Source of the DNA: Apoda limacodes
Lineage: Eukaryota > Arthropoda > Insecta > Lepidoptera > Limacodidae
DNA: 64,000 nucleotides
Assembly (NCBI GenBank): GCA_946406115.1
Contig: OX291561.1
Location: 1,480,273-1,544,272, forward strand
Direction of reading: 5' to 3'
Shown here: piece by piece, positions 55,907 through 64,000 of the stretch
Layout of the letters: every line of letters starts with the position of its first letter
Position numbering within the stretch: the first letter of the stretch is position 1
Translations under genes and position numbers: made by a program
The notes under the pieces: generated by a model
What the model saw: the letters and a program-made list of their open reading frames with translations, nothing else
What the model was told of the DNA's origin: nothing
Databases searched by the model: none

Positions 55907-58012
55907 ATGAATCCTTTTGCTGTAAATGCTGTAATATGTGCGTGCTATTTTTTGCGCAAACGACGGAATAGAAGGCGGCGAAGATGTCATGTACACCCAA
56001 TCCTTGTAGAACGGTTACTTGAAGGCGAATTCTGCAAACTATTTTGGAGGTTGCAACAAGACGAGGAAAAGTTTTTTGATTATTTCAAGATGTCAATCAG
56101 AAGTTTCGATGAACTACAAGCAAGGTTACATGATACTTTGAAACATTCCAATATGTTTCGAGCTTCTGTCCAACCTATTGAAAGATTGGCTGTGACTTTG
56201 AGGTAAGTACTTGTTACAATAATAAAAAACTCCGAATTATTTATCAACATTTATTAAAAAAAATTACATTTTTTTATTCAAAATAAGAAAATCGTCTAAT
56301 TGGTTTTGACTGGATGAATCATTCGTCTGCATATAAATCTGCTGAGAAGAGGGTCGTTCTTCTACCAAATACGACTGCTGGATATTAGAAGAGGGTTCCT
56401 GTACTAAATAGGAGTGTTGGATATTTGACTGACCGGGCAGTGTTTGAAAAGGAGATTGTACTACTGGGTACAACGGGCTAGGAGAAGTATGTTGCGAATC
56501 TGATGAGGTAAAAGAATGCGATGTTCCTGGGCGGTCTGAGCCAAGCCTTGAAATTTCCATGGCTTTTTGTAGCACCTCTTGACGAAATATTAATTTTTGC
56601 TCGATAGAAAAAGTATTAGTAATCGGCAACAGTGAACAGAAAAACGCCATGTCATCGTTTTGCATAACTTTTGCATTCTCTTTAAAGAAATTCATCATTT
56701 CTCTGTCAAACTCATCTTCATGGCGATTTTTTTGACGTTGTTTTTGCGTGAATTTTTGCCTATGGTTAGAGGCAGGTTTTTGGCTGTTACGGTTAATGAT
56801 GGAATCATCGAAATTTGGAGATGGAGGTTCAACAGTTCCTTCATTTCCGGTAGGTTGAGATACAACAGCTCCTTTGTTTTCAACAGTTTCATTTTGGTTT
56901 GACTCCTCATTTGACAAAATTGAATCCTCGGTATTCAATTCTCGTTTATTATCCAGAAATTTCATAAACTCGAAATAAACATATGTCTTCCTTTTTTTAC
57001 CTGCAGATCCAGACGGCAAATTCTTTAATGTAGCCTTACACCTCACATAAGCGTCTCGCGCAGTTTTCCACCTCTGCTGCACTTGTTTTTCTGCAAAAGA
57101 AGATTAATATTTGTTTTTTGTTTCAGATATTTTGTGACGGGAGAGACATATCAAGATCTTCATTTTAGCTACCGTTTGGGGGCTTCAACTATTGGTGAAA
57201 TCGTAAAAGAAGTCTGTAAGAATATTTGGACTCTACTCCATGAAGAGTGTCTTTCGATACCTAATACACAGGAAGGGTGGCTACAAATCGCAGATGGTTT
57301 TGAAAATAAAGCAAATTTCCCTAACTGCATCGGTTGTATAGATGGGAAGCATGTCAGAATAATTTGCCCTGAATATAGTGGAAGTCTGTATTCAAATTAT
57401 AAAAAATTTTATTCTGTAGTTCTGTTGGCTATGTGTGATTCTGACTATCGCTACACCTATATAAATGTGGGGGCATATGGAACAGATTCTGATTCGAATA
57501 TTTTTCGGAGAAGTTCATTATTTACGAAATTACAAAACGGAGAAATAACATTGCCTCCACCGAAACCACTACCTCACACTACAGAACCCATCCCATATAT
57601 GATTATCGGCGATGCCGCATTTGGTATATCAAACAAAATTTTAAGACCTTATGCACGAAGTAATCTGACACATAAGAAAAAAATATTCAATTATCGATTA
57701 AGCCGTGCTAGAAGGTATATTGAGTCTACATTTGGAATAATGAGTAATAAATTTAAGATATTTCACAGACCAATGAATACTTCCCTACCGAATACAATAG
57801 CAATCATAAAGGCTTGTTGCGTTTTACATAACTACATTCGAGAAAGAGACGGGTACAGAATACAGGATACACTAACTGTTGAAGGCTTTGACGACCTTAC
57901 TCTTGATAAGAACATTAATATCAGATCAGGTGACGCAATAAGGGACAAATTTGCCAACTATTTCGTTTCTCCTGTTGGTAGTGTAACGTGGCAAGATGCT
58001 TATATTTTTTAA
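55907..58012 (+). CDS. Harbinger DDE transposase, two exons, 393 aa
   Basis: Exon 1 55,907-56,202 (MNPFAVNAVICACYFLRKRR, then FKMSIRSFDELQARLHDTLK) ends at TTGAG|GTAAGTAC. Exon 2 57,127-58,012 follows TTTTTTGTTTCAG. Joining keeps the frame (296 + 886 = 1,182 nt) across LAVTLR|YFVTGETYQDL, a conserved helix-turn-helix-to-catalytic boundary in this family. Catalytic DDE: CIDGKHVRI, IIGDAAFG and ARRYIESTFG; GAYGTDSDSNIF is also conserved. Length is similar to HARBI1-type proteins. AATAAA overlaps the stop codon. Its 924-bp intron contains the main exon of the MADF gene on the other strand. Splicing is predicted, not shown. Confidence 0.9.
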
Positions 58013-58230
58013 TAAAATTGTATTTTACAACAATAATGATGTTTTATTTACTTACCTATATCCTTTTTCTCACTGTCAGACTTATCGTCGAAATCCGGAA
58101 TTATTTCTTTACAAACTTCTTGCCAAGCACTTATTTTAGCATCACGATCTTTATAAAATGCAGACGATAAATCCCATAGTGCCGGTCGAAGCCGCACTTC
58201 AGTAATAAGGCGCTCTGTGTCAATATTCAT
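56264..58230 (-). CDS. Harbinger MADF/BESS DNA-binding protein, two exons, 333 aa
   Basis: Exon 1 58,230-58,056 (MNIDTERLITEVRLRPALWD, SAFYKDRDAKISAWQEVCKE) ends ATATAG|GTAAGT. Exon 2 57,090-56,264 follows CTTCTTTTGCAG. The joined length is 1,002 nt, in frame across SEKKDIE|KQVQQRWKTARDAY. Residues 1-90 form a MADF (Myb/SANT-like) domain; residues about 200-240 (MAFFCSLLPITNTFSIEQKL) look like a BESS motif; the tail is Ser/Gln-rich. In PIF/Harbinger elements the Myb-like partner binds the ends and helps bring in the transposase. Its 965-bp intron contains the whole second exon of the transposase. An upstream ATG at 58,287 is possible but lies in subterminal repeats. Confidence 0.88.
57091..57126. 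promoter_or_regulatory. Shared bidirectional 3' splice-site region
   Basis: 36 bp that is intronic for both Harbinger genes. Read on + it ends TTTGTTTTTTGTTTCAG; read on - it ends AATCTTCTTTTGCAG. The middle ATTAATATT is almost symmetrical and could supply a branch-point-like sequence to each strand. Confidence 0.75.
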
Positions 58231-58289
58231 TTTTTTTGCTGAGTGTACGTTCGGTCGCTCCGTCAGCGAAGCACTGGACGCATCCACAC

Positions 58290-58455
58290 AATCTCATAGC
58301 TCGTCGGTCGACCGACGTACGCGCAACCGACGAGCTGGACCGACGGCTCGACCGACCGTACGCGCGGACCGAATCACGCATTCATAGGCTTGCATAGATA
58401 TAGCTACGCCGACTGACGGTCAGCGCTGACCGTCGGTCGAGCACTGTTGCCAGCC
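58290..58455 (-). promoter_or_regulatory. Harbinger right end: terminal repeat and subterminal motif cluster
   Basis: 58,416-58,455 is the right terminal repeat. Inside it, 58,300-58,375 holds repeated CGACCGAC/GTCGGTCG motifs (TCGGTCGACCGACGTACGCG, GACCGACGGCTCGACCGACC). They lie just upstream of the MADF start and are candidates for self-binding and promoter control. Confidence 0.65.
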
Positions 58456-58458
58456 TTA

Positions 58459-60120
58459 TATTTTCTATATTGTGATCCAAAAGGGGACGCCTCCTTTTTC
58501 GTGTTGTGGGCGTGAAAACTCCAGTCGTTTCCCGCATCAGAACATCAGCAATGTATAATTTAAAATCTAATAACGGCATGTACGTATTGTCACGTTTTTG
58601 CTTATAACGGCGACGCCATAAAAGCCAACTGTTTACGCAAACTAAATCTATCAAATGGAAAAAGATGCGGTGGTACCATTTTTTGCTTCTAATATTAATT
58701 CTGTAGAACCCTAACATAGCATCCAATATGTCCACCCCACCCATGTATTTATTGTATACCTCAACAGCTTTAGGGCGAGGAACTTCAATTTTCGCCTTCT
58801 TTTCTTTTGAATATCTTTTCACAGTTGTCATAGGATCCTTGCCAACGTAAGAGGAACATAAATTCACCAATTTATTATCAACCCATGTGGTGAAGCTAAG
58901 TTCAACTTCATTGACTTCAGTGCATTTTTCCATGCAGTAACCTCTACCACGTTTTAATAGTTCTTTTGTACTTGGTAAACCCAGGTCTTTCGCTCTGTTT
59001 AATTGAATAGTACCTAGTGGTAGTATCCCAACACTATGTAGGAAAGCCATAAGTGGCAGACCGGTGTACCAATTATCAATGAAAAGTTTGTAATTTAAAT
59101 TCTTTGGTACGGTATCTACTAGTCTTGTTACCACATTGCCTGTTGCATCCAGATTTGGACAGTTTTCTGGCACATCTGCTCTGTGTTTTCCTGTAAATAG
59201 CTCGAAGTCATAACTGAAGCCAGAAGCTCCACTTAAAACATAGTTTAAATATCCCCACTTATGCGGTTTTTTAGAATTATATTGTCGCATACCAGATATT
59301 TTTGATTTGGTGGGTATCATTTGTTCGTCTACTGCCAAGTGCTCTTCTTTAGGGACCTTCAATAATTAAAGTCTCAGAATGTCAAGGAATGGTCTTATTT
59401 TTTGTAGTTTATCATAACTAGGTTCGTTAGGTTTAAGTTCTTTGGTTTCATCAAAGAAATGCAAAAATCTCTTCACTTCTTCAAATTTGTTACAAGTTAA
59501 AGTTGAAGCTACCTTTTCTATATATGTTCCTTCTCTCCAATAATGGCGCGTAGACGGCAACTGAACAACAGACATATAAATGATAATTCCTATAAATTTA
59601 CTGATGTCATCCCTAGCTATATAATTTGCTTTTTCAATCTGAACTTGTTGTGCGTACAGGTTGCTTTGTTCGTGCATTAGATTTAAAGCCTCTGTTGGAA
59701 AAAGATACTTAAAAAAGTTCATTGGGGTTTGCAAATTCATGATTTCTTCTGGGAGATCTTCACAACCTAAAAAACTGGTATTTTGGCTTTCATAATCAAT
59801 TGACTTCTCGGTCCATGTCAGTTTAGTCCGTTGTTGTGTCTCTTTTGTTTTCTTTTGTGCCTTTTTTCTGTTACTGCTCTTTATGTTTGTAGATGTTGAT
59901 GGTTCTTCTAAGTTTTTCGCTTCTTCAACTTCGTCAGAAAAGTATCGGCTTGAGTATCTTCTTTCAAATATATAACATCTATATCTGACATAATGTTTCC
60001 ATCTTCTTCAAAATAATCAGATTCATTGTCTGTTTCTTCAATGGTAGCAGCTGTCCTAAGAGGTAAGTTATAATCATCTACATCTGACAGGTTTTCATCT
60101 TCACTTTCTTCAGGAAACAA
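58459..60120 (-). pseudogene. piggyBac 2 transposase, N-terminal and catalytic parts
   Basis: Acidic N-terminus (EESEDENLSDVDDYNLPLRT) from about 60,120. A frameshift near 59,940 is followed by SSNRKKAQKKTKETQQRTKL and TPMNFFKYLFPTEALNLMHE. One in-frame TAA lies at 59,366-59,368. Then come VPKEEHLAVDEQMIPTKSKI, NYKLFIDNWYTGLPLMAFL and YNKYMGGVDILDAMLGFYRI, giving the three catalytic aspartates. It breaks off at the Harbinger insertion (TTA at 58,456). Apart from one stop, one frameshift, the insertion and a frameshift in the C-terminus the gene is well preserved, so the element is not very old. Confidence 0.92.
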
Positions 60121-60815
60121 AGAAATATTGCGCCCGCGATTCTTAATTATGCCTGTAATTAAAAAAAGATCTACTTACGGTTTTTTTTTATGACAATAAC
60201 AATATATAACTGTAAGTTGAATATACAGACTGTTTAAGGTAAAACGAAACGTAAAAAATACTTTGCCTACTATAATAACTAACTAACTAAATATAATTAT
60301 ATACTAATAACAATATTTAATAGTACTTTAGTACCTCTGCATAGAGTTCTATATTTGGTCAAGCATTAATACAAACGGTAAAGCATATAGTTCCATATTT
60401 GTCGATATTTTACTTGCCCTTAGTTCATACTGTTCCATTTTGGGAACAAAGTTGGAAACATATTTTCAATAAGATATGGATCATAATACTTACGTGTTCT
60501 ACTGTGGAATCTTGCGAGATCCATTTTCCATCCAGAAAACTCAAATAACTTATTTATTTCCATTCAAAAAGCAATCGAAATAGTTTTAGCAAACTATTCA
60601 ACATCACTCACCGCAAAAAATGACCGAACGACAAGTTCTATTATAAAAATATCAAACCAGAGATAAGATAGAGTTCGCCAGTGTTTCTGTTACTTTCCGT
60701 TTTACCCATACTAATCATGGTAGGTCACATCACGTATCACAGATGCTGTGAAGCGGATATTTCAACACAATATGATAGTGCGTCAAATTTGGAACGACAT
60801 GCGGTAAAGGGTTAA

Positions 60816-61396
60816 AGCACATCTGCCTCCACGGGTACGATGCGTAAAATTCTCGCAATCCATCCCAGTCTGCCGACTTATAGTGCCACACACGACGCCA
60901 ATTAGTTGGGCCAGAAGGATCGGGTTGTGTGCATGACACTTGAGTTCGAACGAGATAGTGGTCCGAGGAGCCAAGAGGCGCATCCACAAAGACGGAGTAT
61001 CCGTCCGGGCGAGTAGTCAGCAGAAGGTCCAGTAAGAAGCTTGTATGTTCTTCTATATCTGGTATTCTCGTTGGAGAAAGTACCAGCTGAGAGAATCCAT
61101 AGGTGAGAGCAAATTCATGAGCAGATATCCCAGCAAAGTTATTGGTTCGAGAACTGAGCCACTCGCGATTGTGAGCGTTAAAGTCTCCCAAAATAACTAG
61201 TTCTGCTGTGGGGTATTGCTCTAGAACTATGTCAGTCGTCAAACTCAGGTGCGTGAAGAGTCGAGTTACGTCCGTGTCACCGCTATGAGACCTGTATAGG
61301 CACGCATAGATACGACTGTGGCCGCCGTAATCTACGCGCACCCATAATATCGACAGGTCCCAGTCTTCAAGGCTATGAAGGCGGCGACAGCAGATA
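60816..61396 (-). pseudogene. Family N non-LTR element, copy 3, endonuclease part
   Basis: Reads CCRRLHSLEDWDLSILWVRV, AELVILGDFNAHNREWLSSR and APLGSSDHYLVRTQVSCTQP, almost identical to residues about 90-290 of the intact copy. The first 90 residues are missing because the tail of the CR1-like element starts at 61,397. Confidence 0.9.
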
Positions 61397-64000
61397 TAGA
61401 AAAGAAAAGAAAAGAAAAGGAAAAACATTTATTTGACACTCAAACAATTACATATTTAACATAAATATGTATAAATAAGAATACATTGGTAATTGAGTGC
61501 CAAAAAGGTCTCTTACTCAGTTTAAGCTGCAGCCGAAGCCTCAGCACTGATATTCTGTAAGAGCCTTTTTGGTTGTCACTAAACCGGAGTGACCGCAAAC
61601 AAAACAGAAAAAAATAATAATTTAAATTAATAATTTACATCACAACATAATACGAACATAAGATAAAAGTAAAAATATTTAAAACAGTCTTGGCTGTATG
61701 TTATAATACCTTTGCCGTTACAATGATGATGGAAACAAGGAGAAAAAAAAAGAAAGTATATCCAAAAAAATTAAATAAAAACGTACTACACCACAGACTA
61801 GTATTGTACCTAACGGTACTACACATGCATGTACTACGTAATATAACCTCACTTTAAAACTATATCAAACATTTCTCAGTTACATAGAAAACCAATTACG
61901 TATCAATACTTAAAATGCTAATTAATTATATATTGTGTGTGTTACAAAAGAATTTGTATTAGTAGTTACCGAAAGACTGAAAATTAATAAACTGTGATAA
62001 AGTCATTAGAGATATTTAGATGGAATTGGACATGTCTGGTTATCAAATTACCTCAGCAGTAGAAGGATGTTTATGGCAGTCCGTGGAGGAACCTAAGATA
62101 CGTGTACACAGTACATGTAAGAGCTGTCTTAGTCTCTCGCTATATATATAATACCTTATAAATGTATTTTTTGTAATTGCAGCACGAATAGGCGGTGGTA
62201 GGTCATTCCAGCACTTGAAACTACCACGAAAAGCCGCGGATTTATGGCGAGGACATAAGATTAGAAACGATGAAGCTCTGGTCCCATATCTATGCCTGTC
62301 TCTCGTCCATGACAATTTCTCATAAAGGTAAATTGGCTTTTTGCTTTTAACTACACCAAACATGTTGCCAGATGCAATAGCCTGCGTGCTGTCATTTTCA
62401 GTAAATTACCACTATTTAAATGAGGGGTAACATGCATTCTTGGGGGAAATTATAAAACAAAAACGTGCAGATGCATTTTGAATCCTTTGTATGAGACTCT
62501 GCGTCTTAGCCAGTAAACAAGGTCCGTAAGCAGCATCAGCATAGTTTAGTTTAGATAAAACTAGAGTCTCACACAGCATGATTCTAGTATTGACACTAAT
62601 GTATGGCCGCAGTTTATACAGTAATCTAAGTCTATAAAAGCAGTTACATACAGCTTCCAGAACATGTGTCTCAAATCTAAGGTGACTATCCATAACAAGT
62701 CCCAAGTTCCATGCCTCAGTTTCACATTCAACAGATTCACCCAAGATGGTTATTGTAGGCAGATGCCTGGAAATATCCTAGACTTGTTTCTTGGAACCTA
62801 AGATCATAAATTTCTATTTGGTAGGGTTCAAAGTCAAAGCCAGATTGTTTTTACTAGACCATAAAACTACTCTACTAAGGTCTTCATTAATGTATTTTAC
62901 AGTTGGTGTAGTACTTGGAGTGAGAGGTAGATAAATTTGCAGATCATCAGCATATAGATGGTAATTACAGTGGTGCAAACAGGTGGAGATATCTGCACTA
63001 TTAATAATAAAGAGAAGTGGTCCTAGGATTGACCCTTGTGGTAAACCTCGTTCTACTGGCTGTATAGAAGAAGTATTCTTTGTGCCATCTTCCCTAATTA
63101 TTTCAACGAACTGTGATCTATTACAGAGATAGCTATTGAACCAAGCTACTGCAGAAGAGCAAAACCATAATAAGATAGTTTGGATAAAAGAAGAGAAGAA
63201 TTAATAGAGTCAAATGCACGGGAGAAATCTAATAATACCAATATAGAGCCCATTCCATTGTACCGTGAATACAAAATGTTGTCAATAACATCTATTAATG
63301 CTGTTGTTGTACTGTGATAGTTCCGAAATCCTGACTGTATTTTAGGTAAAATGTTATTATGTTCAATAAAATTACGGACTTGTATACGAACAACTTTTTC
63401 TAAGATCTTAGAGATACATGATAAGATATTAATTGACCTAAGATCTTTCTCACTGCTGGGATTAGGCTTTTTTAGAATAGGCCTAACAAGTGCGATCTTC
63501 CACACATCAGGGTAAACAGATCTACTGATTGATCTGTTGATTATCATTGTTATTACACCCAAAGTTTGTGGTAAGGTCATCATTAGCATCTGCAATGATA
63601 TTTGGTCCGTACCCTGAGCATTAGAGTGAAGGCCCTTTATTATACCCATTACTAAGTCTTCATCTACAGGGTTTAATTGTAAGGTGGCACAACGAATGAA
63701 AATTTAATTACTATGAAACTCATAGTAAGATAGTGTTGATATATCTTCTTCATTCTTCCCAGGTATATTTAAGAAATGACCATTTATCCTGTTTGGGTCA
63801 GTGAATTCGCTTGACAAAAAGGTGTTATTATTTTCCTTACTCAGAATGTCTCTTTTTAGGTTCTTCCACAAATCTTTCGGATTGTTTAATTTGCCATTTA
63901 TAAATCTCTCAAAATACACTTTTTTCTCCTGGTGTATCGCAGATTTAACAGTTGCTTTCATTTCTTCATAGAAAATTTTGTGGGACTCCTGCAGTGTCCT
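61397..64000 (-). pseudogene. CR1-like non-LTR retrotransposon, runs off the window
   Basis: The tail (AGAAA)n is at 61,397-61,421, then a long 3' UTR. In minus order coding goes KATVKSAIHQEKKVYFERFI (63,961), PDVWKIALVRPILKKPNPSS, ILSCISKILEKVVRIQVRNF, VLLDFSRAFDSINSSLLLSK (63,650-63,150), a frameshift, RGLPQGSILGPLLFIINSAD, HLYADDLQIYLPL (about 62,960), stops near 62,800 and 62,780, LRFETHVLEAVCNCFYRLRL, LSKLNYADAAYGPCLLAKTQ, and FRGSFKCWNDLPPPIRAAIT (to 62,043). HLYADDLQIY and the C-terminal pattern suggest the CR1 group. The 5' part lies beyond 64,000. Confidence 0.85.

Larger units (their letters stand above)
55772..58455. mobile_element. PIF/Harbinger element, apparently complete
   Basis: Perfect 40-bp terminal inverted repeats (55,772-55,811 and 58,416-58,455) begin GGCTGGCAACAGTGCTCGAC. 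The three-base target duplication TTA (55,769-55,771 and 58,456-58,458) is that of this superfamily. Length 2,684 bp. It contains two genes on opposite strands: a DDE transposase and a MADF/BESS-type DNA-binding protein, the usual PIF/Harbinger pair. Both are open if spliced as proposed. It interrupts piggyBac 2. Confidence 0.95.
55197..60811 (-). mobile_element. piggyBac 2
   Basis: TTAA at 55,193-55,196 and 60,812-60,815. Termini CCCTTTATCGCATGG and, inverted, CCCTTTACCGCATGT. Removing it makes family N copy 3 line up base for base with the intact copy (CTTCTGAG...CAGATCTGCC region). Subterminal DNA on both sides repeats CCATATTTGG-like motifs (55,331-55,395; 60,350-60,450). A (TA)n run lies at about 55,418-55,444. 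It contains the Harbinger element. Confidence 0.92.

Noticed and set aside
59366..59368. A possible intron at the piggyBac 2 stop
   Set aside because: The frame simply continues after one TAA with no splice consensus; a point mutation is the simpler reading.

Overview
This looks like a repeat-dense, non-coding stretch of a moth or butterfly (Lepidoptera) genome. The base composition is AT-rich, genes carry spliceosomal introns, and there are many insect transposon families plus a MITE-like repeat whose ends (TCGGCCAAGTGCGAGTCGGA) I recognise from lepidopteran DNA. I see no bacterial operon, no rRNA and no free-standing tRNA gene. Almost every protein-like stretch belongs to a mobile element and most are broken. 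The only candidate host coding piece is a short THAP-like exon near 7.5 kb, and it is weak.

Layout. 0-7.3 kb: 3' ends of Jockey-type non-LTR elements, a 51-bp minisatellite of about 20 units (2.2-3.2 kb) and a 36-bp x4 repeat (6.5 kb). 7.5-14 kb: THAP-like exon, a MITE, a Jockey fragment nested in another repeat, a decayed non-LTR tail and a reverse-transcriptase (RT) pseudogene. 14-23.1 kb: mostly gene-empty, with a mariner relic, two tRNA-derived SINEs, an RTE-clade relic, a BED-type hAT relic, a small hairpin element and a tyrosine-recombinase relic. 23.3-27.2 kb: a non-LTR element with an intact 988-aa endonuclease/RT ORF.

27.2-43.1 kb is a nested, rearranged block. A pogo-like transposase gene was split at TTAA by piggyBac 1. 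piggyBac 1 was itself hit by a Jockey element and by a BEL/Pao LTR element with target duplication ATGCG. The block also holds a second pogo-like element and a near-perfect 4.8-kb palindrome centred at 39,263.

43.1-50.1 kb: an RTE element with ORF1 and ORF2, a ZMYM1-like hAT relic, and a Ty3/gypsy gag with LTR-like DNA. 50.1-52.5 kb: Jockey relics. 53.2-61.4 kb: another copy of the 23.8-kb non-LTR family, split at TTAA by piggyBac 2 (55,197-60,811), which is in turn split by a complete PIF/Harbinger element (55,772-58,455). 61.4-64 kb: a CR1-like element running off the window.

The best candidate for something new is the Harbinger element. Its two genes, a DDE transposase on + and a MADF/BESS protein on -, are interlocked. 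Each gene's large second exon sits entirely inside the other's intron, and both 3' splice sites share one 36-bp interval (57,091-57,126). Both predicted reading frames are open, the 40-bp terminal repeats match perfectly and the TTA target duplication is present, so this element looks young and possibly still active. Most transposon coding from 19 to 36 kb and from 43 to 64 kb lies on the minus strand, which would suit a piRNA-producing locus, but that is inference only.
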